The notes: generated by a model from the letters alone, not told the origin. A DNA stretch of 32,426 bases from Candidatus Dormiibacterota bacterium (GCA_035536395.1 DATLOE010000009.1:1-32426); one strand, 5' to 3'. Shown: positions 17,019 through 24,369, numbered from the stretch's first letter. Program-made: numbers and translations.

Positions 17019-17783
17019 CTACTTCCGCTTCTTTTTACCGCTGCCAATCTTAATGGCTTTGGTAGTATCGGTGTCTGCTAGCCAGCCGTTATCTGGCAGG
17101 TAGCGAACCCGGTAGCGAACAGAACGCTTGGCTTTGACAGGGAAGGTCGCTTTGCAGTAACCTCCCTGCACCGGCACCTCGGCAAATTGACGGACGATGC
17201 CGCCAATTTTGTCGAAGGCGCACATGCCTGTGGGGTTACCAGCTGGCGATTGCACCCTGGCTGTCAGTGAGATCTTGGACCTCGGGCTGCTCACCCTACG
17301 GGGATAGCTGATGAATGTGATTGCCGTACTATGCTCCACCGTTGCGATGAACGAAAACGGCCACATCAGATCTTCCGGGGATTTTGATTCATTGGCAGCG
17401 TGCATGGACCAGAGACCTGTTGATGGGGGCGTGAAGGTAAATTCACTTTTCCCCCCTCCAGTCTCCTGACGTCCCTGTCCTATTGCCATATTGAACTTGT
17501 AGTCATCAATGGCTGGATCGTAGAACGAAACTACAGGCTGTGATCGGTCGGGGTCTTCCCCGCTACCGTTTCCACTCCACCTGAAAGTCACCATGTCACC
17601 GGCGTATACAGGCAAGCGCCAGAACTCCTTCTTCTTCCCACCCCCGGTAGTCAGTTCTCCATACTGAACCGCCGGAGCGGTGGCGATCGAATCGCCGCCG
17701 GCCGCCTGGGCCGGTACCGTGGTGCCAAGAATCAGCACCATCAGCAGGACAACCATGAGGCCACACGGCCAATTGCGCCACAT
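17019..17783 (-). CDS. Secreted protein of unknown function, beta-sandwich-like
   Basis: 254 aa with a classical Sec signal peptide: a Trp/Arg start, a hydrophobic core (LMVVLLMVLILG) and a predicted cut after AQA at about residue 27. The mature part looks all-beta. Residues about 38-155 (starting VQYGELTTGGGKKKEFWRL) resemble pre-peptidase/PPC-type or lectin-like sandwiches, and about 160-245 resemble an Ig-like domain with two Cys (CAFDKIGG ... GYCKATF) that could form a disulphide. It ends with the basic tail GSGKKKRK. The function is not recognised. It is monocistronic: its own promoter, an AAAGGAG SD 6 nt before ATG, and a strong terminator. GC content appears higher than in its neighbours. 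Confidence 0.8.
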   Translation of the reverse strand: MWRNWPCGLMVVLLMVLILGTTVPAQAAGGDSIATAPAVQYGELTTGGGKKKEFWRLPVYAGDMVTFRWSGNGSGEDPDRSQPVVSFYDPAIDDYKFNMAIGQGRQETGGGKSEFTFTPPSTGLWSMHAANESKSPEDLMWPFSFIATVEHSTAITFISYPRRVSSPRSKISLTARVQSPAGNPTGMCAFDKIGGIVRQFAEVPVQGGYCKATFPVKAKRSVRYRVRYLPDNGWLADTDTTKAIKIGSGKKKRK

Positions 17784-17830
17784 ATAGGGCTCCTTTGTAA
17801 TGATCGAGTGTGATTTACACTAAAGCGAAT

Positions 17831-17859
17831 ACTTTAACATAAAAGGTATAAATAGTCAA
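17831..17859 (-). promoter_or_regulatory. Promoter of the secreted-protein gene
   Basis: On the - strand: TTGACT (17859-17854), 17-nt spacer, TAAAGT (17836-17831) preceded by TGT (extended -10). The leader is about 40 nt and carries an AAAGGAG SD. Confidence 0.7.
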
Positions 17860-17922
17860 TATTCTGAAAGAACTTAAGTTCTATATCTTTACCAAAGAAG
17901 CAAATAATAATAGATATTTCTT

Positions 17923-18060
17923 GGTGATACTTTTGTGAGCACAAAAGTAACCAAAAAGCTCCCGGCACCGTCTTGGTCTTACGCCCCATAATGCTCACTC
18001 CGCTCAGCACTCGATTCGCACCAACTATCTGTTGCTGCGGAACTCGGGCTTTCAGCCCTC
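17923..18060. repeat. Inverted-repeat-rich, probably non-coding element (part 1)
   Basis: It opens with a near-perfect palindrome: ACTTTTGTG-ag-CACAAAAGT (17929-17948), extended outward by GGT...ACC (17923-17951). It ends with GGGCT-ttc-AGCCC (18046-18058). Read on the - strand, its end has the sequence TTTTTGGTTACTTTTGTG, which from memory resembles recurrent intergenic elements in several bacterial groups. Frames across it are low-complexity and lack start signals. I take it as a repeat-type or structured element, not a gene. Confidence 0.45.
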
Positions 18061-18142
18061 AAACAGTCCTCGCAAGCAGATTACTTCCTGCTCCCTCGCT
18101 TGAGGTCGCTCGAGTGCCGGTGTTAGAGATTATAAATATATG

Positions 18143-18208
18143 GTTTTACCCCAAAAACGCACGCAACCTACGAGAGTTGCGGGCTACTAAGTTTTTTGCG
18201 GGTAAAAC
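18143..18208. ncRNA. Nested stem structure (part 2), possible structured RNA or repeat unit
   Basis: An outer stem GTTTTACCC (18143-18151)/GGGTAAAAC (18200-18208) continues, after a small interruption, as AAAAAC/GTTTTT. It encloses a perfect inner hairpin CGCAAC-8 nt-GTTGCG (18162-18167/18176-18181). This is a long, compact, self-complementary fold between the promoter side of the secreted-protein gene and the 3' end of the PD-(D/E)XK gene. The transcribed strand is unknown. It could be a mobile repeat (REP/MITE-like) or an RNA; its sequence family is not recognised. Confidence 0.4.
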
Positions 18209-18311
18209 AAATCAGCGCCCCGCAGGGGTATTAGGAGTAAGCAATATTGGAGCGCGTGAGACGGTTATGATTCTGATAACGGCAGCTTGGACTTTGGGGA
18301 AGAAGAGGTGG

Positions 18312-19085
18312 TTATATCAGTTCGAGCTGGGGCTTCTTCTGGGTAACAGTGTGGACGCCTTCAATATAATTGCAGTAATCGCAAGAAGGTGAAGCCTTTG
18401 GGATGCTATCCTCCCCCAGACAGCGGCGGGCGTCAATTATGGCCTGTTCCACCCAGCTGTCATCCCCCTTATAGGGAATCACTTTAATGTCGAACTCCAG
18501 CTTGCCATCAAAGGCTTTGGCATCTTTACGACCATTGCAGTACACAAAGTAGCCGGTGCGGGCCACATTAAACTTGTTCTTGCGCAACAGCCACTGGTAG
18601 ATCTCCATCTGTCGGCGGTAGCCTATTTGCCAATCGGCATCAATCCCCACTTCACCATTTTTTGAAGTGGCCTTGTAATCCACTACAATCAGTTCCTGAG
18701 ATGGGTTAATCCAAATATCATCGACTGCTCCGAATATCATCAGATTGGTCAGCTTGTGGTGGTACTCCACCCCCTTAAAGTTGTTCCGCCAAACATCCAT
18801 TTTCAGGTGTTGGTAAGGAATGGCATCTACCTTATAAGTCTCCTGCAGAGGGTGCCTAGTGCCGTTTACCCGATGAATGTCGAACTCTTTTTTAAGAAGT
18901 GTGTCTACAGCGCTGTTTAAGTTAAACGGAAAACCGGCCGGGCGGTCTACGCCAAGCCGGCGATCGATATAAAAGCATCTTGAGCAGTTCAAAAACAGGT
19001 CCAGCCGGCTGCGGCTGAGCTTAAACGGACTTTTTGACTTCGGATCAAACAGCCCCCTGCTCCGTTTGGCTACTGTAGTCTGCAT
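18312..19085 (-). CDS. PD-(D/E)XK (RecB/Cas4-like) nuclease with four cysteines
   Basis: 257 aa. The N-terminal LSRSRLDLFLNCSRCFYI is the usual RecB-family entry motif with C34 and C37. The nuclease core follows: GAVDDIW (metal-binding Asp), LIVVDYKATS (DYK) and QMEIYQWLL, the QxxxY motif. Near the C-terminus CDYC supplies two more Cys. C-x2-C plus C-x2-C resembles, but is not identical to, the 1+3 Cys of Cas4/AddB iron-sulphur nucleases. The likely role is DNA processing in repair; no CRISPR or recB partner is near. The start follows an extended -10 by 6 nt (leaderless). Confidence 0.8.
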   Translation of the reverse strand: MQTTVAKRSRGLFDPKSKSPFKLSRSRLDLFLNCSRCFYIDRRLGVDRPAGFPFNLNSAVDTLLKKEFDIHRVNGTRHPLQETYKVDAIPYQHLKMDVWRNNFKGVEYHHKLTNLMIFGAVDDIWINPSQELIVVDYKATSKNGEVGIDADWQIGYRRQMEIYQWLLRKNKFNVARTGYFVYCNGRKDAKAFDGKLEFDIKVIPYKGDDSWVEQAIIDARRCLGEDSIPKASPSCDYCNYIEGVHTVTQKKPQLELI

Positions 19086-19091
19086 ACCAAC

Positions 19092-19100
19092 ATTATAGCA
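19092..19100 (-). promoter_or_regulatory. Extended -10 promoter of the PD-(D/E)XK gene (leaderless)
   Basis: On the - strand: TGCTATAAT (19100-19092), a perfect extended -10, followed by six nt and ATG at 19085. No good -35 is seen, as expected for extended -10 promoters, and no SD fits. Confidence 0.75.
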
Positions 19101-19126
19101 GAAACGCTTATGTACCCCGCAGCAGC

Positions 19127-19336
19127 CTAAAAGAGTCCGGTGCGGTCTTCGGCCTCACTTTTTTTGCGCTCGGCCTCGGTTCGCTGGTCGGCGGCATCTG
19201 CAATTTCAGATTCGGCTTCTTTAATCTGCTGCTCTTTTTCACTTGCTTCATATTCTAGGTCTTCAACTTCAGATTGCAGGCTTTCGGCCTCACGCTTTTT
19301 GCGTTCTGCTTCGGCTTTAAGTTCTTCTGGTCCCAT
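19127..19336 (-). CDS. Small highly charged coiled-coil protein
   Basis: 69 aa, made almost wholly of Glu, Lys, Ala, Ser, Asp, Gln and Arg, with heptad spacing throughout: one long helix or coiled coil. It has an internal duplication: EAERKKREAES near the N-terminus and EAERKKSEAED near the C-terminus flank the centre. No domain is recognised. Expression is well supported by AAAGGAGG 5 nt before ATG and by its own promoter. Such proteins often act as scaffolds or lysis-like/spacer partners, but no function can be assigned. Confidence 0.75.
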   Translation of the reverse strand: MGPEELKAEAERKKREAESLQSEVEDLEYEASEKEQQIKEAESEIADAADQRTEAERKKSEAEDRTGLF

Positions 19337-19371
19337 AATTACCTCCTTTGGTATTTTAACTATCGGCCCAT

Positions 19372-19400
19372 ACTATACGATTGGGCAAAATTACAGTTAA
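19372..19400 (-). promoter_or_regulatory. Promoter of the coiled-coil gene
   Basis: On the - strand: TTAACT (19400-19395), 17-nt spacer, TATAGT (19377-19372). The -35 overlaps the stop codon of the upstream membrane-protein gene. The leader is about 30 nt and ends in a strong SD. Confidence 0.6.
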
Positions 19401-19636
19401 ATGTCTATTACCTTACTGCTCGGTTTCCGTGCCTTGGGTTTACGCCCGAAACGGCTTATTTTATACACCAAGTACACCAGAAACAACGGCCAGATGATAA
19501 TTACAGCCACTGCGGCTATGGCAAAGCTGATCATTCTGAATAACGGGTGCGATAGCAAGAATCGGGCTACTCGGTAGCGCCGGTAGTAGCCTAGAATCTT
19601 CACGGTATCAGACTTGCCAGGAAGTAATCGTTTCAT
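19397..19636 (-). CDS. Small membrane protein of unknown function
   Basis: 79 aa with a basic N-terminus (KRLLPGKSDTVKILGYYRRYR), one long hydrophobic stretch at about residues 36-61 (ISFAIAAVAVIIIWPLFLVYLVY) that could be one or two TM helices, and a basic tail (RFGRKPKARKPSSK). Positive charges on both sides suggest a hairpin with both ends inside. No family is recognised. The start has a perfect -10 TATAAT 6 nt upstream and no spaced SD, so a leaderless mRNA is likely. Confidence 0.65.
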   Translation of the reverse strand: MKRLLPGKSDTVKILGYYRRYRVARFLLSHPLFRMISFAIAAVAVIIIWPLFLVYLVYKISRFGRKPKARKPSSKVIDI

Positions 19637-19642
19637 TCCCCT

Positions 19643-19648
19643 ATTATA
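19643..19648 (-). promoter_or_regulatory. -10 box of the small membrane-protein gene (leaderless)
   Basis: On the - strand: TATAAT (19648-19643), then AGGGGA and the ATG at 19636. A weak -35 (ATGCAA) lies 17 nt upstream of the -10. Confidence 0.6.
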
Positions 19649-19730
19649 TAAAAATTAGACCCGGGTTGCATTTTAATCTGACTAAAGGTAAAACTGTATC
19701 AGTTCTTGTACCTAGAAAAGTGAGGCATAC

Positions 19731-20450
19731 GTGACCTTGCAAGATAAAGTCATAAGGTTCTTGCGAGAGCAGGGGCCGATTCACGATAAGAGCGGTTTTG
19801 CTGTAAGAAAACTTTCGGAATCCCTTGAGGTTCCGGTAGCTCGCGCAAGTATCGCGCTAAAAAAGCTCGATGAAAACAAGCAGATTAACCGGAAGGTAAG
19901 AGGCCGGCGCACTTACAGAATCGAGCTTGCGGAAAGTGATCGCCCTTACCCTGCACCTCCCCCCCGGCCCGATCCGGCGCCTACTCCTGCTCCAGGCCCC
20001 ATACGTAAGCTCAGGCTGAAGCCGGTGGAACGGCGCCAGGCCAAGGAAATGATTGCCTATCTGAAAGCTCATGATGGCTTGATGTTTTGCTCCCGGGGTA
20101 AGGTAGAGGAAAAGGTTGCCAGACTGCTAGATATCAATCCGCTTGACGCGCTGGCATTGATCCGCCATATGGCCTCGGCCGACATGGTATACAAGCCGGC
20201 CTGGGGTAATGGCAACTTCGGTTTTAGCTTGCGCTCGGCCGAAGCCAGGCTCGACGGCCAACTAGCAAAAGCCAAGCCCAGGCGTAAGGCGCGCAATGGT
20301 TATACCAGTAAGGCCAAGGAAGAGAGCCACCCCAAAAAGCGCATTAAGAACAAGCAAAAGCCTGCGATTACGAGAACACGCATTCAAGAAGACGAACCAG
20401 ACGAGCCGGACTTTGCTGAAGACATCTCTTTAGCAGAAGCTGTAAATTAA
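19731..20450 (+). CDS. Putative DNA-binding protein with two winged-helix modules
   Basis: 239 aa. Residues about 1-66 form a winged helix (VIRFLREQGPI ... VRKLSESLEVPVARASIALKKLDENKQI ... GRRTYRIEL). Next is a Pro-rich linker (about 72-91), then a second HTH-like module at about 100-165 (RRQAKEMIAYLKAHDGLMF ... DALALIRHMASADMVY). The last ~65 residues are very basic, then acidic. It looks like a nucleoid-associated or transcriptional regulator; no named family is recognised. It starts at GTG with GTGAGG about 6 nt upstream. It is convergent with the next genes, with a terminator right after its stop. Confidence 0.7.
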   Translation: MTLQDKVIRFLREQGPIHDKSGFAVRKLSESLEVPVARASIALKKLDENKQINRKVRGRRTYRIELAESDRPYPAPPPRPDPAPTPAPGPIRKLRLKPVERRQAKEMIAYLKAHDGLMFCSRGKVEEKVARLLDINPLDALALIRHMASADMVYKPAWGNGNFGFSLRSAEARLDGQLAKAKPRRKARNGYTSKAKEESHPKKRIKNKQKPAITRTRIQEDEPDEPDFAEDISLAEAVN

Positions 20451-20482
20451 AGGCCCTCGTAGCACTTAGCTATGAGGGCCTT
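20450..20482 (+). terminator. Terminator-like hairpin after the winged-helix gene
   Basis: AAGGCCCTCGTA (20450-20461) pairs with TATGAGGGCCTT (20471-20482) through 12 positions, one of them a G-T wobble. Only TT follows, so termination may need the next hairpin as well. Confidence 0.65.
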
Positions 20483-20491
20483 AAACATGAA

Positions 20492-20517
20492 AAAGGCCCG
20501 GAATTACTCCGGGCCTT
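20492..20517 (-). terminator. Rho-independent terminator of the 580-aa/72-aa gene pair
   Basis: Eleven perfect base pairs, AAAGGCCCGGA (20492-20502) with TCCGGGCCTTT (20508-20518), and a 5-nt loop. On the - strand it ends in a run of five T and lies 20 nt after the stop at 20539. Confidence 0.9.
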
Positions 20518-20538
20518 TACTGGGCCAGTACGGCCCAG

Positions 20539-20757
20539 CTACGAGCGGGGCGCCAAGCCGGCCAGCTCGTCCATCTTCATGGGCGTACGCTGGCTGGGGC
20601 CGCTACCACGAGCCGGCTGGGTGGCGGCTTGCCGCTTAACGCGCTTTGGCACCAAATCATCGAGACCATCGATCAGATCTGGGTTCTCCCGAATGATCTG
20701 GGAAAGCTCAGTGCCTTCATCCATCAGCTTTTCTATCTTTTTGCTCTTCCTGCTCAT
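20539..20757 (-). CDS. Small protein overlapping the 3' end of the transglutaminase-like gene
   Basis: 72 aa, hydrophilic: a basic start (SRKSKKIEKLMDEG), a short acidic helix region (LSQIIRENPDLIDGLDDLVPKR) and a Gly/Ser/Pro-containing C-terminal half. No domain is recognised. It begins 41 nt inside the 580-aa gene in another frame, with GTGAGGGG 2-6 nt before the ATG, which indicates coupling. The pair shares one terminator. The function may be as partner or regulator of the larger protein. Confidence 0.6.
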   Translation of the reverse strand: MSRKSKKIEKLMDEGTELSQIIRENPDLIDGLDDLVPKRVKRQAATQPARGSGPSQRTPMKMDELAGLAPRS

Positions 20758-22459
20758 TACCCCTCACTTTCTGCTTGAGTTCAGCTAGTGTGGCTAGCTT
20801 GGTTTGGCATCTTCTGTGCAAGACCGGCAAGCGTTGCATGCGCAGGGCCAGGTCTTTTACTATCACCCGATCTATCGCGCTGAGCTTTGAGATTTCAGGG
20901 AGCGGGCTCATAGCTTCGTGCCACAGCATTTGACTATTGCTATGCTCCATTAGGAGTGTAGCAGGCAGCTTTTGGTTGGTCCAACTGCTCAGATTACTTA
21001 GCGTTGCAAGCGCTAGGCCGTGATCCGGCCGGCTGAATTCTAGTGCCGGCTGAATACAATTTTTAGCAGCGTAAGATTCATTTCTGGCCGCTACCCTCCA
21101 GTACGCATAGTAGTGGAACTGCACTAGCAGCTCTGAAAGCATTTCCTCTCTGTCTGCCGGATTATCCCAAAAGCTCTGGTATCGGGCAGTCATTTCTTCT
21201 CGCCCGCGCCGGCTAGCTTTTTTACTACTCAGCTGGTACATAAACAGCAGTTTGAAGATCACCGCTGCAGTTGGCTCTAGCTTCCTCACCTTGAGAGCGT
21301 CACGTATCAAGCGGTTAAGAAAATCAAACTCAGGGTGACTGCTTACCAACTCCTCGAATTGGTTATCCATATCTGTAAAACGTTGCACGGAATCGCCCAG
21401 ATTATACTGCAGACTCCTGGCTTGCTTTAAAGCCTCTAGTACTTTCTTATACTCCCGGCTATACCACTGCTTACGCAGTCCGCCGTCATAGCCGGTAAGC
21501 GCGAGCCCCGGGATAACCTCACCGTACTTACTCTGCAAACGGACGATTTCCGGTATATTCCATTCGCTGCCGAACACACCGAAGCTGCTTTGGTAGGGGT
21601 CAACGTAAGCCCAACGTCCGTCACACAGCTCAATGGCCAGGCCATGATGCCAGTCCGATATGCGCTGGTTTAGCCGCCGCGAAACCTTTAAGCCCTGCAG
21701 AAGAGCTCTTCTGAGAATCGTTTTTGCACTGCTCTTGGGGTAGAAGTCTAGGTCGGCCAATATCGCCTCAAGTACCGCCACTTTGTAACGATAAAACTCG
21801 TCTGCTTTATCCTCCAACACCGTGCAGAACATATAACGGGCTCCCGTTAACTTGGCAAAGCCCATTAAGAGTGCGCTCATGCCGAGACAGGTTGGGAATT
21901 CGTCTTCGGCTAAGGAGGGATATCTGTAGGGCAAAAAGCGATCTATCTTTCGCTTCTCTTCCAGGTACCCAAGCCACTCTAGCCCCGGAGGAAAAATACC
22001 CTCAGCATTCTCCTGATCCTCTCGCTTGTCCAAACCCAGCTGGGCCCTGAGGTAAAGCAGCCCCTTTAGTAGGGATATCTGCAAGTCGGCATCGGCTTTC
22101 TTGTCGCCAAACGTGGCAGCCGTTTCCTTGATATTGTCTGGGAGCTGCTGAATGGCGGCATTGGTTAGGTGCTGGCCTACGACTGTAATCAAGGCGCTTT
22201 CTTCGCCGCCCGGTTGGGTTTTGCAATCTGGCAGATTGCGTATTGCCCGTAGGGCGGTTTTTTCGCCTACCCCATTCAGCAAATGGCCGAATACTTCGGC
22301 TCTCAGTGCACCCCCTCTATGCGTGCCAAGCGGATGCTTAATGTGCAGAGTACGCTCACGAGCCAGCTCACGCTGGTAGGCCTCGGAGCGCTTTACCTCA
22401 CGCAGTGACACACCCGCACCTTTGTGCAGGGCCATAGCGCATAGCGCTTCTAAGCTCAT
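20717..22459 (-). CDS. Putative transglutaminase-like (papain-fold) protein
   Basis: 580 aa, no signal peptide, otherwise unrecognised. The centre contains what looks like a transglutaminase/papain-type triad in the right order and spacing: C191 in FPTCLGMSALLMGFAKLTGARY, then H271/H272 in SDWHHGLAIELCDGRW and D287 in AYVDPYQ. The pattern Cys-(small-rich helix)-...-His-x-hydrophobic-acidic-...-GxWxxVDP is that of transglutaminase-core enzymes. Flanking regions are alpha-helical. It might be an intracellular peptidase or amidating enzyme. The SD AAGGAG lies 5 nt before ATG. It is transcribed with the overlapping 72-aa gene and diverges from the M23-like gene. Confidence 0.6.
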   Translation of the reverse strand: MSLEALCAMALHKGAGVSLREVKRSEAYQRELARERTLHIKHPLGTHRGGALRAEVFGHLLNGVGEKTALRAIRNLPDCKTQPGGEESALITVVGQHLTNAAIQQLPDNIKETAATFGDKKADADLQISLLKGLLYLRAQLGLDKREDQENAEGIFPPGLEWLGYLEEKRKIDRFLPYRYPSLAEDEFPTCLGMSALLMGFAKLTGARYMFCTVLEDKADEFYRYKVAVLEAILADLDFYPKSSAKTILRRALLQGLKVSRRLNQRISDWHHGLAIELCDGRWAYVDPYQSSFGVFGSEWNIPEIVRLQSKYGEVIPGLALTGYDGGLRKQWYSREYKKVLEALKQARSLQYNLGDSVQRFTDMDNQFEELVSSHPEFDFLNRLIRDALKVRKLEPTAAVIFKLLFMYQLSSKKASRRGREEMTARYQSFWDNPADREEMLSELLVQFHYYAYWRVAARNESYAAKNCIQPALEFSRPDHGLALATLSNLSSWTNQKLPATLLMEHSNSQMLWHEAMSPLPEISKLSAIDRVIVKDLALRMQRLPVLHRRCQTKLATLAELKQKVRGNEQEEQKDRKADG

Positions 22460-22554
22460 GTGAGCTCCTTTTTTAGTTGTTCAGGTTCCACCCTGTAAGG
22501 TTTAGGTATTTTTACCAGTAATTGGCCTTTATGGCAAACATAAGCGTATTGCGG

Positions 22555-22560
22555 TATTAT
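22555..22560 (+). promoter_or_regulatory. -10-like box before the M23-like gene (possible leaderless start)
   Basis: TATTAT, then TTAGAT and the ATG at 22567. The 6-nt spacing is the same as in three other genes of this region. No convincing -35. Confidence 0.4.
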
Positions 22561-22566
22561 TTAGAT

Positions 22567-23820
22567 ATGGAAGAAAAGATTATGCTCCCCTCTTTTTGGG
22601 CTCGGCATAAGAGAAAAATAATCATTATGGCCATAGTGCTTGTTGTGTTGTTGGCGGGTATTGGCAGTTTTATATTAGCCAATCGGCATGATGGCCGGGG
22701 CGGAGGTAAGAGCCTATTTGGCGGCAGTGAGGCCGAGCAGGCCGGCCGCAGGATTGCCGGCAAATGCAGCGGTAAGGGGCCGGGCGTCTTAAGTAAACCA
22801 GCTATGGACCAGGCCGATTTCAGCCACATTATTCCCTACGGGCTGATGGTGGGCGGCCACGTGACTCCCATAGACCACCAGTACTTCTCCCCGGCCGATT
22901 ATAAATCCCCTCGCGATGCCTACCCGGTTTATGCCATGGGCGATGCCCGTTTGGTGCAGATACAGCACAGAGTGCAGGGCGGGAACGATAACGATACCGT
23001 CCGCAGCCGCATTACCGATGAATGGCGGCTGGTATTCACCCAGAGCTGTACCTTTATGTACTACTACGATCTGGTGACCAGTCTGACACCGGAGATCAAA
23101 GCCGAGTTCGAGAAAAACAGGCGCGGGGACAATTACGCCCAGGTAGATATTCCAGTTAAAGCTGGTCAGCTGATCGGCCGTATCGGTTCGCAAACACTCG
23201 ACTTTGCGGTGTGGGATACGCAGAAGCCTCTAAAAGGGTTCGTGAACCCAGCCAGTTATGAGAACGAGCCGTGGAAGCTCTACACCGCCGACCCGCTCGA
23301 CTACTACACCCCGGAGCTTAAAGCCCTGATGCTGGCCAAATACGCCCGTACGGCTCCGCCCATCAGCGGCCAAATAGATTACGATATAGACGGCAAGCTG
23401 CGCGGCAGCTGGTTCGAGGAGGGCAAGACGCAGAAAGACATGCACGATTGGACTATAGAGGTATCGTTCTCCCCCGACCATTACGACCCGAGCCATTTTA
23501 TGATTTCTATGGGGCTGTACGATAAGGACGCCAAGCAGTTTTATGCCAGAGGTAACGCTCCCGATCCGGCCACCGTCAGCCCGGCTAGCGGCCTAGTAAA
23601 GTACGAGCTTGTACAGGGCCGTTATGTTCTGCCCGATGGCAGCCAGTGGAGCCAGATGACGCTGGCCAAGGGTGCGCGCGTGCAGCTGCAGTCGCATGCG
23701 GCCGGTGTGGTGTTAGTGCAGATGTTAGAGGGGCGCAAGCTGAAGTTTGAGGCCTTCCCGGGTAAAACTGCAGCACAAGTCAGCGCCTTTACCCCTGCCG
23801 CCAAGGTTTATACCAGGTAA
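22567..23820 (+). CDS. Membrane-anchored protein with degenerate M23-like beta-lytic domain
   Basis: About 418 aa: a basic start (WARHKRK), one N-terminal TM (IIIMAIVLVVLLAGIGSFILA), then a large exposed part. GLMVGGHVTPIDHQYF resembles the first metal site (H...D) of M23/LytM peptidases, and later segments (VPVKAGQLIGRIG-like, LDFAVWD) align with the beta-sheet where the catalytic HxH would be, but the second site reads DFAV instead of H-F-V. It is therefore probably not a zinc peptidase; a binding or scaffolding role is likelier. The rest (about 250-415) is unrecognised beta-rich. Starts at 22522 (TTG), 22531, 22567 and 22582 (weak GGAAG SD) are all possible; I chose 22567 from the -10 spacing. 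Confidence 0.6.
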   Translation: MEEKIMLPSFWARHKRKIIIMAIVLVVLLAGIGSFILANRHDGRGGGKSLFGGSEAEQAGRRIAGKCSGKGPGVLSKPAMDQADFSHIIPYGLMVGGHVTPIDHQYFSPADYKSPRDAYPVYAMGDARLVQIQHRVQGGNDNDTVRSRITDEWRLVFTQSCTFMYYYDLVTSLTPEIKAEFEKNRRGDNYAQVDIPVKAGQLIGRIGSQTLDFAVWDTQKPLKGFVNPASYENEPWKLYTADPLDYYTPELKALMLAKYARTAPPISGQIDYDIDGKLRGSWFEEGKTQKDMHDWTIEVSFSPDHYDPSHFMISMGLYDKDAKQFYARGNAPDPATVSPASGLVKYELVQGRYVLPDGSQWSQMTLAKGARVQLQSHAAGVVLVQMLEGRKLKFEAFPGKTAAQVSAFTPAAKVYTR

Positions 23821-23853
23821 TTGATCTGATAAAATTGGTCTGATAAATAAGAA

Positions 23854-23873
23854 AAGCCCCCGAAAGAGGGCTT
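23854..23873. terminator. Bidirectional terminator between convergent genes
   Basis: AAGCCC (23854-23859) pairs with GGGCTT (23868-23873), closing on a GAAA loop through CG with one C-A mismatch. On the - strand TTTTC follows, on the + strand CTCTTTC. It serves the M23-like gene (+) and the 149-aa gene (-). Confidence 0.75.
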
Positions 23874-23906
23874 CTCTTTCAGGGGTACGTAGTCGCGCCA
23901 CAAGGC

Positions 23907-24356
23907 TTAGTTAAGCGGAGCGGCCTCTCGCATCTTACGGGCCTTATCGGCCTTCAGCGATTCCTTTTCGCATTCGTGGATGCTGGTTAAGAACCCCTCC
24001 ACGTCGTCTGTTATCCTGCGCTCAATCTCTTCTGGGCTCATCGCTGTCAGCCCGTAGATAGTGCGCATTACCTCTTTAAAGTGTTGGGTGATCTGGGCCA
24101 GGCTGTCGCTAACTACCTGCCGGTGGATGTAGTCTTGTCTCCTTGGTATCTCCGGCAGTACATCGCTCACGGTAATTGCCTTGGTCTCTCGCGTAAACAG
24201 CAGCCTGCTTTCGCCGAAGTCTATGATGTTCTCTATGGCGCTGCCGCCACAAGAGGCTCTTGCGACCGACTCTACCGCAATCACCATCTCGCAGGCATAA
24301 TGCCCCTGGATGGTCAGTAGATAAGCGTTAGTGAAATCTACAAAACCCTGGGACAT
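23907..24356 (-). CDS. Hypothetical protein, 149 aa
   Basis: Soluble, no signal peptide or TM. The N-terminal half is mixed and contains two Cys (YACEMVI, ASCGGSA); the C-terminal half (about 75-145) is predicted helical and charged (QVVSDSLAQITQHFKEVMRTIYGL, EEIERRITDDVEGFL), ending in a basic-acidic helix (KESLKADKARKMREA). No family is recognised. It has a convincing promoter, a structured ~46-nt leader with AGGTGA SD, and a terminator, so it is a well-defined single-gene unit. Confidence 0.7.
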   Translation of the reverse strand: MSQGFVDFTNAYLLTIQGHYACEMVIAVESVARASCGGSAIENIIDFGESRLLFTRETKAITVSDVLPEIPRRQDYIHRQVVSDSLAQITQHFKEVMRTIYGLTAMSPEEIERRITDDVEGFLTSIHECEKESLKADKARKMREAAPLN

Positions 24357-24369
24357 TATTCACCTTTCA

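Noticed and set aside
18143-18208. Integron attC site
   Set aside because: The arms are symmetrical but lack the RYYYAAC/GTTRRRY core sites, and no integrase is near.
17973-18392. 139-codon + strand frame across the palindrome cluster
   Set aside because: No SD, low-complexity translation, runs through stem-loops and into the antisense 3' end of the PD-(D/E)XK gene.
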